From Streptomyces sp. NBC_00239 (GTDB taxonomy: Bacteria; Actinomycetota; Actinomycetes; Streptomycetales; Streptomycetaceae): a stretch of 64,000 bases of DNA. The notes beneath the pieces were generated by a model. It made no database searches and was not told the origin of the DNA. It saw only the letters and a list, made by a program, of their open reading frames with translations. Both the position numbers and the translations under genes were made by a program. The stretch spans positions 7,750,001 through 7,814,000 of the forward strand of contig NZ_CP108095.1 of NCBI RefSeq assembly GCF_036194065.1, written 5' to 3'. This document shows positions 41,979-49,522 of this stretch, piece after piece. Positions within the stretch are counted from its first letter, which is position 1. The number at the start of each line of letters is the position of its first letter.

Positions 41979-43082
41979 GTGAACGCATATCGCCGCCGTG
42001 CCGCCGCCGCTGTCTGCGTCGCTTCCCTGGGTGCCGTCGCCCTCTCGGGATGCGGCTCCACCGACGCCGACGGGCCGGGGGACGACCGCCCGGGCGCGGC
42101 GGTCAAGGTCGGCCTGCTCCTGCCCGAGAACGAGACCGCGCGCTACGAGCGGTTCGACAAGCCGCTGATCGAGAAGAAGGTCGGCCGCCTCACCCTCGGC
42201 AAGGGCAAGGTCCTCTACGCCAACGCCCAGGGCAGCGTCTCGCGGCAGAACACCCAGGTAGCCGCGATGATCGACGCCGACGTCGATGTCCTGATCGTCG
42301 ACGCGGTGGACGCCAAGGCCATCGCCGGCGCGGTGCGGAAGGCCAAGGCCGCCGGCATCCCCGTCGTCGCGTACGACCGCCTGGCGCAGGGCCCGATCGA
42401 CGCGTACACCTCCTTCGACAACGAGGACGTCGGCAAGGTCCAGGGCCAGGCCCTGCTCGACGCGCTGGGCGGCAAGGCCGGCAGCGGCCGGATCGTCATG
42501 ATCAACGGCGCGGTCACCGACCCGAACGCCGCCCTCTTCCGGTCCGGGGCCCGCTCCGTGCTCGACGGCAACGTTGTCATCGGCAAGGAGTACGACACCG
42601 TCGAATGGAAGCCGGAGAACGCCAAGGCCCATATGGAATCGGCGATTTCCGCACTCGGCAAGAACGGGATAGCCGGCGTCTACTCCGCCAACGACGGCAT
42701 GGCCGGCGGCATCATCGACGCCCTCAAGGCGGCCGGCGTCAGCCCGCTCCCCCCGGTGACCGGCCAGGACGCCGAGCTGGCGGGCGTCCAGCGGATCGTC
42801 ACGGGCGAGCAGTACATGAGCGTCTACAAGCCGTACGTCCGCGAGGCCGAGGCCGCGGCGGAGCTCGCCGTCCTCCTCGCCCGCGGCGAGCGGATCGGCG
42901 GACTCATCAACCAGGAGGTCAACAGCCCGACCACCAAGCGCGTGCCGTCGGTGCTCGTCCCCGGCATCTCCGTGACCAGGAAGAACATCCAGGACACGGT
43001 GGTCCACGACGGCATCTACTCCGTCGAGGAGATCTGCACCGCCAAGATCAAGGCGGCGTGCGACGAGATCGGCCTGGAGTAG
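41979..43082 (+). CDS. Sugar-type (XylF/ChvE-like) substrate-binding lipoprotein, orphan
   Basis: 367-residue periplasmic-binding-protein type I lipoprotein. Signal sequence with lipobox LSGC at about residues 22-25. The mature protein matches xylose/multiple-sugar-binding proteins: VKVGLLLPENETARYERFDK, VDVLIVDAVDAKAIAGAVRKA, GIPVVAYDRLAQ, GVYSANDGMAGGIIDALKAAG, GQDAELAGVQRI. GTG start with GAGAGG upstream. No permease or ATPase gene lies nearby, so it must work with a distant transporter or as a sensor. The 290 bases upstream hold no gene. Its 3' end overlaps the convergent membrane-protein gene by 35 bases. Confidence 0.9.
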   Translation: MNAYRRRAAAAVCVASLGAVALSGCGSTDADGPGDDRPGAAVKVGLLLPENETARYERFDKPLIEKKVGRLTLGKGKVLYANAQGSVSRQNTQVAAMIDADVDVLIVDAVDAKAIAGAVRKAKAAGIPVVAYDRLAQGPIDAYTSFDNEDVGKVQGQALLDALGGKAGSGRIVMINGAVTDPNAALFRSGARSVLDGNVVIGKEYDTVEWKPENAKAHMESAISALGKNGIAGVYSANDGMAGGIIDALKAAGVSPLPPVTGQDAELAGVQRIVTGEQYMSVYKPYVREAEAAAELAVLLARGERIGGLINQEVNSPTTKRVPSVLVPGISVTRKNIQDTVVHDGIYSVEEICTAKIKAACDEIGLE

Positions 43083-44436
43083 CGGTCGGTACGGAGGCGC
43101 CGCCCGCAGGCCGCCCCGCCGCGCCGCCCGCCGTGCCGGGTTCCGCGGTGCTCCCCGGGCCGGGCGCGGTGCCGGGCGCGGCCGCCGCGACGGCCGTGAC
43201 CGGTGCCGGTGGTGCGGCGAGCCCGGCGGCCGCGGTGGCCGCGGCGAGCTCGGCGCGCATCCGGCGGCGGACCCGTGCGACGGCTTCGGAGTGGGCGAAG
43301 GCCTCCGCGACCTCGACCAGCCAGCCGATCTCCGCGTCCAGGTCGTCGTGCCCGGCGGGCGGCCCGGGGTCGGCGGCGCCGGGGAAGCGCAGGCCGGCCG
43401 CAGCGGCCTCCAGGGCGGCCGCGATGACGGCGGCCTCCTCCGTCGCGGCCCGGCGGGCCGGTGGCAGCAGTCCGGCGCAGGCCTCGGCCGCCCACAGGGG
43501 CGCCTGCGGGTGGACGTGTCCCCGCAGGGCCATGCGGCCGTCGTGCACTTCGATGACGCGGCGGTAGAGCGCGAACTCGCCGGTCCTCAGCGGGAGGGAG
43601 AAGCGCCCGCCCGGCGGACGGGCGTCGAGCGCGATCCGCGGATGGGCGGTGCACAGGGCCAACCAGAGCGGCCTGATCCTGCGGTGGCTGCGCCGGGCGC
43701 CGCGCCGCCGCGGTGGCCGGGCCGCCCACGCCGTCAGGCTCGCCCCGCCGATGCCGAGCGCGCCGGAGAGCAGCGCGAACGGCACCGCCCAGGGGGCGTC
43801 GGCGATGTCCCGCCTGCCGTCGGCGACCACGTCGAGCAGCGGGAACACGCCGAACGCCGACCACACGACGGACGCGGCGCCGCCGGCCGCGACCAGACGC
43901 AGCCCGGTCCTGAGCGGGCCGGGCCCCACCAGCCGGGCGGCCCGGTGGACGAGCACCGTGAACAGGGCCGTGCACAGGAGGCTGTGCCCGGTGAAGAGGG
44001 CGGAGTAGACGGCCAGCTCGGCCCGTCCGCCGTCCGCCGCCAAGAGCTTTCCGCCCTCGACGCCCACCCCGGCGGCCAGGTACGCGACCGCGCAGGCGGC
44101 CATCACCGCCAGGGAGAAGGCGCCTTGGCGGCGCGCCCACGGCCGCGGGCGGCCGGTCGGGCGTACGGCGTGGGCCAGCAGGGCGAGGAAGCACTCGGCC
44201 GCGAGCCGCAGTTCACCGCCGAGCAGCGGAACGAGGTGTGCCAGCCGCGGGGGGACCGCGCCGGGTGCCGCGCGCGACAGGAGGAGCAGCGACAGGGTCA
44301 GGCAGAGGGCGAGGGCGGCCACGTACCGGGTGCCGGTGCCTGCGCCGGCCCGGCACCGCCGGAGCAGCCGGTACCCGAGTCCGGCGCCGAGTACGGAGAG
44401 CGCCACGGCGGCGGTGCAGGCGGCCGGTTCGGTCAC
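43048..44436 (-). CDS. Polytopic membrane protein (DUF6545/MAB_1171c-like) coupled to ImmA
   Basis: 462-residue protein: about seven transmembrane helices in residues 1-235, then a cytoplasmic helical domain (about 240-400: RRSHRRIRPLWLALCTAHPRI, FALYRRVIEVHDGRMALR, DLDAEIGWLVEVAEAF) and a Pro/Ala/Thr-rich disordered tail. The layout and the RIRPLW..L....P and YRRVIEIRD-like motifs fit the MAB_1171c putative-transporter family, which in Streptomyces is often next to XRE and ImmA-type genes. GTG start overlaps the ImmA stop (GTGA). Function unknown; a membrane sensor or target for the metallopeptidase is a guess. Confidence 0.8.
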   Translation of the reverse strand: MTEPAACTAAVALSVLGAGLGYRLLRRCRAGAGTGTRYVAALALCLTLSLLLLSRAAPGAVPPRLAHLVPLLGGELRLAAECFLALLAHAVRPTGRPRPWARRQGAFSLAVMAACAVAYLAAGVGVEGGKLLAADGGRAELAVYSALFTGHSLLCTALFTVLVHRAARLVGPGPLRTGLRLVAAGGAASVVWSAFGVFPLLDVVADGRRDIADAPWAVPFALLSGALGIGGASLTAWAARPPRRRGARRSHRRIRPLWLALCTAHPRIALDARPPGGRFSLPLRTGEFALYRRVIEVHDGRMALRGHVHPQAPLWAAEACAGLLPPARRAATEEAAVIAAALEAAAAGLRFPGAADPGPPAGHDDLDAEIGWLVEVAEAFAHSEAVARVRRRMRAELAAATAAAGLAAPPAPVTAVAAAAPGTAPGPGSTAEPGTAGGAAGRPAGGASVPTATPGRSRRTPP

Positions 44437-45005
44437 AGGGGCCCGGGCCCGGGGGCCGGGGCGGGCAGGACCGCCGGCGTGGCGGTGAACAGGGACCTGA
44501 GCCGGGCGGCGGTGTCGGCGGATCCGAGGTCGGCGGCCGCGGCCGGCGGCCGTCCGGCCCGGGCCGCCCGGTGGAGCACCAGGGAGGCGAAGAGTTCGGC
44601 CTCCTGCTCCTCGGTGTCCGTGTATCCGGTCCGGCCGAGGACCCGGCGGACCAGCTCGCCCGAGAGGTTCGGCAGCAGGGTGGCGGCGGTCGCCGGGGCG
44701 AGTCGGCCCGAGCCGTCGCGGTGCCCGCACAGCAGGTGTCCGACCTCGTGGAGCACGATGTGCCGTTGGTGCAGGGGGGTGGTGTCGACGGGATAGCCGA
44801 TGTAGTCCGCACGGTCGGTGCTCATCAGGAGCCCGCACGGCCCGGACGAGGGCCAGGACAGGGGCAGGAGTTCCACCGGGCGGCCGAGCCTGGCCGACAG
44901 GTCGGCCGCGAGGGCGTCCGCGTCGAAGTTCTCCCGGACGGGCAGGGTCGCCGCGATCCGTCGACATCGACGCCAGAGTCTTCTGCGCTGCCGGCCAGTC
45001 ACCAC
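44433..45005 (-). CDS. ImmA/IrrE-type zinc metallopeptidase
   Basis: 190 residues. The zinc motif HEVGH near residue 83 (ILHEVGHLLCGH) and the third ligand region EEQEAELFASLVLHR near 130 define the ImmA/IrrE family, whose members cleave XRE-type repressors in mobile elements and stress switches (established). Here an XRE regulator gene lies just upstream on the same strand, so it is a candidate substrate, which is inference. Two adjacent GTG codons (45005, 45002) can start it. An 18-base palindrome lies 49 bases upstream. Confidence 0.88.
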   Translation of the reverse strand: MVTGRQRRRLWRRCRRIAATLPVRENFDADALAADLSARLGRPVELLPLSWPSSGPCGLLMSTDRADYIGYPVDTTPLHQRHIVLHEVGHLLCGHRDGSGRLAPATAATLLPNLSGELVRRVLGRTGYTDTEEQEAELFASLVLHRAARAGRPPAAAADLGSADTAARLRSLFTATPAVLPAPAPGPGPL

Positions 45006-45053
45006 GAACGCCGCCCCCTCGCCCCCCGGTTCCAGCCCGACCGGGTCCCCTAC

Positions 45054-45071
45054 CGATCGGTCGACCGATCG
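45054..45071. promoter_or_regulatory. Perfect 18-bp palindrome CGATCGGTCGACCGATCG
   Basis: Located in the 92-base gap between the XRE gene stop and the ImmA-type gene start. It contains the same CCGATCGG-like core as the TetR-type operators near 30.3 kb but is organised differently. It could control the ImmA/membrane-protein pair separately from the XRE gene. Confidence 0.55.
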
Positions 45072-45097
45072 TACGGGGGTGCCACGGCCCGGTGGAA

Positions 45098-45532
45098 TCA
45101 GGCAGAGGGGTGGGATCCGGACTCTCTGCGCGCGATCGCGTCGATCATGTCGCTGATGGTGCCGAGCCCTTGGGGCGACAGGGCGACGGCGCGCAGGGCG
45201 ACCTCCCGTACGCCGGCATCGCGGAGTGCTCCGAGCAGCGCAAGCTCCTCCGAGATCCGCCCGCCGAGCTCGTCGTCGAAGAAGTACGCGGGCGGCACCT
45301 CGAAGAACCGGGCCAGTGCCTCAAGGTGGCGTTTGGTCGGATTGTCCCGTCGGCCGGTGCGCAACTGCCACAGATAGGTGGCCGAAAAGCTCTCCCCGGT
45401 GGCCTCGCGGCAGGCGCGGGCGACCTCTTCGTTGCTGTACGGCTCGCGGCTGGGCCGGCGTACGACGTCGAAGAGCCTGTCGATCCGGTCGGCGAGGGTG
45501 GGCGAGGGCGCCCCGGTCCCGGCTGCCGTCAC
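45098..45532 (-). CDS. XRE-family helix-turn-helix regulator
   Basis: 144-residue regulator. Residues about 12-75 form an XRE-like domain: LADRIDRLFDVVRRPSREPY, then EEVARACREATGESFSATYL and LRTGRRDNPTKRHLEALARF, followed by FEVPPAYFFDD, a common end of this group. The C-terminal 60 residues are helical (EELALLGALRDAGVREVALR). GAGGAG sits five bases before GTG 45532. It is divergent from the RiPP precursor, with an AT-rich inverted repeat between the two, so it probably controls the RiPP cluster. The following ImmA-type peptidase may inactivate it. Confidence 0.9.
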   Translation of the reverse strand: MTAAGTGAPSPTLADRIDRLFDVVRRPSREPYSNEEVARACREATGESFSATYLWQLRTGRRDNPTKRHLEALARFFEVPPAYFFDDELGGRISEELALLGALRDAGVREVALRAVALSPQGLGTISDMIDAIARRESGSHPSA

Positions 45533-45640
45533 TGCGCCTCCTCGGTCGCGAACTCCCTGGGCGGCCCATGGTAATGGGCCCGTTCCGGACCGGGTCGCAC
45601 CTGCCCAAGTCGTTCACCGTACCTACGCCGAACCTGGTGG

Positions 45641-45668
45641 GAAATTCATATCGGCTGCTATGAATTTC
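45641..45668. promoter_or_regulatory. AT-rich inverted repeat GAAATTCATA-N8-TATGAATTTC
   Basis: Perfect 10-base arms with an 8-base spacer in the 216-base region between the XRE gene and the RiPP precursor. A further TTCATC/GATGAA pair at 45666-45687 extends it. It stands out from the GC-rich surroundings and is well placed as the XRE operator and/or the precursor promoter region. Confidence 0.7.
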
Positions 45669-45748
45669 ATCCATCAGCTGAGATGAATGGGCGCCCGTCG
45701 TCCTCGTCCCGGCTGCGTCCGTACGCCAACCGAGAGAAGGGAAACGCC

Positions 45749-45865
45749 ATGAGCGAGAACACGTGGGTCAAGCCCGAGATCGCCCCGGTCGACTTCGACG
45801 CCGAGATGTCCTGCGCCTGCGGCTGCAGCGGCGGCACCGGCGCCGGCGCCGGCCAGGCCCAGTAG
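45749..45865 (+). CDS. RiPP precursor peptide, Cys-rich core
   Basis: 38-residue peptide. The leader (residues 1-19) contains WVKPEIAPVDFDAEM; the core-like C-terminus is SCACGCSGGTGAGAGQAQ with three Cys in a CxCxC-like arrangement followed by Gly/Ala/Ser. AGAAGG lies before ATG 45749; a longer in-frame ATG at 45683 would cross the operator region and is rejected. It is followed by an attenuator hairpin and a radical SAM/SPASM enzyme, PqqD-like protein, peptidase and exporter, the standard layout of radical-SAM RiPPs. The leader motif KPEI.PVDF is common in actinobacterial radical-SAM-type precursors. The chemistry (thioether or other crosslink) cannot be deduced from the sequence. Confidence 0.85.
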   Translation: MSENTWVKPEIAPVDFDAEMSCACGCSGGTGAGAGQAQ

Positions 45866-45937
45866 AGGCCGGCCCGTAGCGGCCGGCCGAAGCCTGAGCA
45901 CCGAAGGTCCGCCGCGGACGTCGTCGGCGAACCGGAC

Positions 45938-45973
45938 CGGGTGGTGCCCGGGGCTTCCCCCGGGCACCACCCG
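45938..45973 (+). terminator. Attenuator hairpin between precursor and maturase genes
   Basis: Perfect 16-base stem, arms 45938-45953 and 45958-45973 around loop CTTC, followed by a pyrimidine-rich stretch. Placed 72 bases after the precursor stop. Such partial terminators give far more precursor than enzyme transcript in many RiPP operons. Confidence 0.8.
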
Positions 45974-46009
45974 TCTCTCTCACTGACGAGCTCACTGGCG
46001 AGGTGAACG

Positions 46010-47431
46010 ATGAAGCTGCTGGACCTGTGGGACGACCTGAGCGTCCCCGAAGACCTGGTGTACTTCACGAACGACGGGGACCGCCTGGTCACCAACCCCG
46101 AAACGGCAGCCTGGTGTGTCCTCACCGAGCAGGAGAACCGGCTGCTCCAGTCACTGGCCCGGCGCGGACCGCGGCCCGGCCCCGGCGCCGAGGAAAGCGC
46201 CGCCGCCGAGCGCACCCTGGGCAGACTGGTCCTCAACTGGCTGGTCTACCTCCCCGGCCGGCGCCCGGCGATCCGTGAGCCCAACCCGCAGCTCACCACC
46301 GTCTATTACGCGATCACCGACGGCTGCAACCTGCGCTGCCCCTACTGTTACGCCTCGTCCGAAAAGGCCCTGCCGGGCGAGCTGACCACCGCCGAGTCGC
46401 TCGACCTGGTCGACCAGATCGCCGACATGGGCGTGCAGCAGCTGATCTTCACCGGCGGCGAGCCGATGCTGCGCAAGGACCTCTTCCACATCGTCCGCCA
46501 CGCCAGAGAGCGCGGACTGGCCGTCAACATGATCACCAACGGCACGGTCATCCGCCGCCCCGAGACCGCGCGGGAGATCGCCGAGCTGTTCAACCTGGTC
46601 ACCGTCAGCGTGGACGGCGGCACGGCGGAAATGCACGAACGCACCCGCGGCAAGGGCACGTTCGCCCGCACCGCCCAGGGACTCAAGCTGCTGAACGAAG
46701 CAGGCGTGGTCCCGGTCATCAACCACGTCGTCACCCCGGACAACGTCGATCTGCTCGACCGGCTCGCGGAGTTCGCCGGCGGCCTCGACATCCGCCAGGT
46801 GCGCCTGATGAACCACTCCGACCTGGGACGCGCGGAGACCGACGGCTACGACTTCGGCTGGCAGGACTACCAGAAGATCCTCGACTTCATGTGGACCCAC
46901 CCGCTCGCCGAGAACCTGCTGCCCGACGGCCCCAAGGCCAGCAAGCCCTGCTCGATCAAGGGCAACTGCGGCATGGGCGGCAACGAGATCTACGTCAACT
47001 CCCTCGGCAGCGTCTACCCGTGCAAGCTCGTCACCGAGAAGCAGCACCTCGCCGGCAACGTCAAACGCCAGCCCCTCGCGGAGATCTTCGCGCACCCCGC
47101 CCTCGCCGACATGCGGCGCAACAGCGTCTACGCCGGCGACAACCTCCAGGACTGCCGGCAGTGCTACATCCGCGGCGCCTGCGGGGGCGGCTGCCGCGCC
47201 TACCACATGGCCGAGACCGGCGACGTGCACCGCAACGGCCGCCACCTCTGCCGGGTCCTGCGCCGCAACATGATCGCCGGCTTCTGGCAGGCCACCGGCG
47301 TCACCGGCGCCCGGCTCAAGGAGGCACAGGAGGAGCTGATGCTGCCCCGCCTGGTACGCGACGACTCCGTCCACCCCGTGCACGAGGACTGGAAGACAGC
47401 CGAGCGGCGCCTGCTCCCGCTCGCCAACTGA
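46010..47431 (+). CDS. Radical SAM/SPASM peptide maturase (PqqE-like)
   Basis: 473-residue radical SAM enzyme. The first cluster ligands are CNLRCPYC (Cys106, 110, 113), followed by IFTGGEPMLR and TNGTVI. The SPASM region contains CSIKGNCGMGG (Cys314, Cys320), VYPCK (338), DCRQCYIRGACGGGC (382 onward) and a final LCR, enough for two auxiliary [4Fe-4S] clusters. The N-terminal 90 residues precede the barrel and may include a peptide-engaging segment. AGGTGA lies five bases before ATG. It modifies the Cys-rich precursor, by thioether, C-C or other crosslinking. It is the first enzyme gene after the attenuator. Confidence 0.94.
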   Translation: MKLLDLWDDLSVPEDLVYFTNDGDRLVTNPETAAWCVLTEQENRLLQSLARRGPRPGPGAEESAAAERTLGRLVLNWLVYLPGRRPAIREPNPQLTTVYYAITDGCNLRCPYCYASSEKALPGELTTAESLDLVDQIADMGVQQLIFTGGEPMLRKDLFHIVRHARERGLAVNMITNGTVIRRPETAREIAELFNLVTVSVDGGTAEMHERTRGKGTFARTAQGLKLLNEAGVVPVINHVVTPDNVDLLDRLAEFAGGLDIRQVRLMNHSDLGRAETDGYDFGWQDYQKILDFMWTHPLAENLLPDGPKASKPCSIKGNCGMGGNEIYVNSLGSVYPCKLVTEKQHLAGNVKRQPLAEIFAHPALADMRRNSVYAGDNLQDCRQCYIRGACGGGCRAYHMAETGDVHRNGRHLCRVLRRNMIAGFWQATGVTGARLKEAQEELMLPRLVRDDSVHPVHEDWKTAERRLLPLAN

Positions 47432-47443
47432 GAGGACCGACCC

Positions 47444-47734
47444 ATGCGTTACCGGATCGACCCCGAGGTCGTGTGGACCCCCTCCCAGGACGAGGTCCGT
47501 CTCTACTCGGCCCGCACCGGGGAATTCCAGACCCTCAACAGCACCGCCGCCCAAATCTGGCTGGGCATCTCGGAGAACGGCTCCGCCGAGGACACCGCCG
47601 CCGAACTCGCCGTCCGCTACGGCGCCGACAGCCCCGCGCAGCGGGCGCTGATCACGCGCGACATCGAGGAGTTCGTCACGCGGCTGGTCGCCCAGGGACT
47701 CCTCGAGGAGGAGTCCGGTGCAGCACGTGCGTGA
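47444..47734 (+). CDS. PqqD-like peptide recognition (RRE) protein
   Basis: 96 residues with the PqqD/RRE winged-helix fold: RIDPEVVWTPSQDEVRLYSA, then GEFQTLNSTAAQIWLGI and IEEFVTRLVAQGLLEEE. Binds the precursor leader and delivers it to the radical SAM enzyme (known for PqqD and other RREs). AGAGGA precedes ATG, 12 bases after the maturase stop; the peptidase gene begins 17 bases before its end. Confidence 0.9.
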   Translation: MRYRIDPEVVWTPSQDEVRLYSARTGEFQTLNSTAAQIWLGISENGSAEDTAAELAVRYGADSPAQRALITRDIEEFVTRLVAQGLLEEESGAARA

Positions 47735-48581
47735 CGTCCCACCCGAAGCGGCCATGCTGCGGGCGGCCCTCGCCCGGGGCGGCAGGGCGAGGCTGCGGAC
47801 CCGCGGCGCCAGCATGCTGCCGGCCATCGCGCCCGGCACGCTCCTCACCGTGACGGCGCGCCCCTTCGCGCAGGTGGTCCCCGGCGACGTGGTCGCGGCC
47901 GTCATCGACGCGCGGATCATCGTCCACCGCGTGGTGGCCGCCTCCCCGGCGGGCCTGCTGACCCTCGGCGACAACCTCCCGCTCCTCGACCCGCCCGTGG
48001 CACCGCACGCCTACCTCGGCGTCGTACCGGAACACCACGCCCGACTGCCGAGGCGGCGGCCCGACCCGGCGGCGCTCGGCCCGCACCCCGGGGGGAACGG
48101 ACCCGGTCGCGTCCGGATCCTCGTCCCCGGCCCGGCCGCCGCGCACCGCGCGCACGGCGTGGACGTCCGGCGGTGCGCGGACCCCGGCCGGCTGCCGGGA
48201 CCCGTGATCGGGATCTCCCCGTACGGGGCCCTGCCGCCCGGCGCGCTCGACACGGTGCTGCGCGCCGCCGGAAGCCGCGACGTGACCGTCCTCGTGGGGT
48301 ACTCGTTCGGCTACGGGAGCGGACCGGGGGCCGACGGTGCGGGGGAGCTGCTCCCGCCGGACCTCGCCGACCTCCACATCCGGTTCGGCACCCCGCTCGC
48401 CCCGCCCGGTCCGGCCGCCGCACTCGGCTTCGTCGCCGACCGGGTCCGCAGGCTGCGGCCCGCACCGCCGCCGGCCCCGCCGATGACCGCCCCGCCGGCG
48501 GCCTCCGTACGGGCCGCCCCGACGCCCGCCCGGCCGGCCGCCACCGCGCCGGCCGCCTCCGAAGCAGGGAGCCGCAGGTGA
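47718..48581 (+). CDS. S24/S26-type leader peptidase with Ser-His dyad and unknown C-terminal domain
   Basis: 287 residues. Residues 15-110 match the signal-peptidase core: RGASMLPAIAPGTLLTV with nucleophile Ser32, GDVVAAVIDARIIVHRVVAA with His70, and LLTLGDN. His in place of the bacterial Lys general base is the Sec11/SipW (ER-type) signature; the 38-residue spacing fits. No membrane anchor is visible, so it may act in the cytosol or dock on the exporter. Residues 130-245 (RVRILVPGPAAAHRAHGVDV, VTVLVGYSFGYGSGP) form an alpha/beta domain I do not recognise, followed by a Pro/Ala tail. Probable role: removal of the leader. Overlaps both neighbours (17 and 4 bases). Confidence 0.8.
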   Translation: MQHVRDVPPEAAMLRAALARGGRARLRTRGASMLPAIAPGTLLTVTARPFAQVVPGDVVAAVIDARIIVHRVVAASPAGLLTLGDNLPLLDPPVAPHAYLGVVPEHHARLPRRRPDPAALGPHPGGNGPGRVRILVPGPAAAHRAHGVDVRRCADPGRLPGPVIGISPYGALPPGALDTVLRAAGSRDVTVLVGYSFGYGSGPGADGAGELLPPDLADLHIRFGTPLAPPGPAAALGFVADRVRRLRPAPPPAPPMTAPPAASVRAAPTPARPAATAPAASEAGSRR

Positions 48582-49522
48582 CCGCCGCCGTACACGCCGA
48601 GAACCTCGTCAAGCGGTACGAGGACATGGAGCGCAACGCCGTCGACGGCCTCTCCTTCACCATCGAGCCGGGCGCGGTCGTCGGCCTCCTGGGTCCGAAC
48701 GGCGCGGGCAAGACCACCCTCACCAAGCTGATCTGCGGCGCCGCCGTGCCCACGGCCGGCCGGATCGCCGTGTTCGGCGCCGGCCCCTCCGAGCACGGAG
48801 GACGGCCCAAGGCCGACATCGGGGTCATCCACCAGTCCGCCCCCTTCGACATGATGCTGACCGTCCTGGACAACCTCCGCATCGCCGCCGCGTTCAAGGG
48901 CGTGCGCTGGCGGGACGCCAAGCCGGCCTGCTACGAACTGCTCGACGTCCTCGGCATCAAGGGCTCCCTCTCGCAGCTGGTCTTCACCCTCTCCGGCGGC
49001 GAGAAGCGCCGGCTCCAGCTCGTCCGGGCGCTGCTCGGCAGGCCCAGGCTGCTGCTGCTCGACGAACCCTCCGCCGGGCTCGACGTGAGCGGCCGGCACC
49101 GGATGTGGGAACTGCTGCACGAGCTGCGCACCCAGGAGGGCACCACCGTGCTGTGGACCAGCCACTACGTCGAGGAACTGGAACGGAACTGCGGCCGGGT
49201 CCTGATCGTCGACCGGGGCCGGCTCGTGGAACAGGGCACCCCCGACGACCTCGCGGCACGCTACGGCCGCCAGACCGCGCTGGTCCGCCCGGCCGATCCC
49301 GAGAACACGGACCGGCTCGCGAAACTGGCCGGCGAGGCCGGGCTCCGGGCCGCCCCCGCCGACGGCGTCGTGCGGATCACCGGGCACCGGGTCCGTGAAC
49401 TGCTGCCGGACGTCCTGACCCGGCTCGGCTCCACGGAGGCCCGGACGGCCTCGGTGGAGTTCCGTACGCCGTCGCTGGAGGACGCCTTCCTCGAACTCGT
49501 GGAGAACCCCCGTGACCGCTGA
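48578..49522 (+). CDS. ABC exporter ATP-binding protein of the RiPP cluster
   Basis: 314-residue ATPase of the ABC-2/DrrA type. Walker A GPNGAGKTT near residue 42, Q-loop VIHQSAPFDMMLTVLDN, signature LSGGEKRRLQLVRALLG near 143, Walker B LLLLDEPSAGLD, switch TSHYVEELE. The C-terminal 80 residues form the DrrA-like regulatory domain ending in SVEFRTPSLEDAFLELV. GTG overlaps the peptidase stop (GTGA). Exports the mature peptide with the next protein and may confer self-protection. Confidence 0.94.
   Translation: MTAAVHAENLVKRYEDMERNAVDGLSFTIEPGAVVGLLGPNGAGKTTLTKLICGAAVPTAGRIAVFGAGPSEHGGRPKADIGVIHQSAPFDMMLTVLDNLRIAAAFKGVRWRDAKPACYELLDVLGIKGSLSQLVFTLSGGEKRRLQLVRALLGRPRLLLLDEPSAGLDVSGRHRMWELLHELRTQEGTTVLWTSHYVEELERNCGRVLIVDRGRLVEQGTPDDLAARYGRQTALVRPADPENTDRLAKLAGEAGLRAAPADGVVRITGHRVRELLPDVLTRLGSTEARTASVEFRTPSLEDAFLELVENPRDR

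Noticed and set aside
45683..45748. Longer form of the RiPP precursor starting at 45683
   Set aside because: It would begin inside the operator region, lacks a ribosome binding site, and adds a Ser/Arg-rich stretch unlike RiPP leaders; ATG 45749 has AGAAGG upstream.
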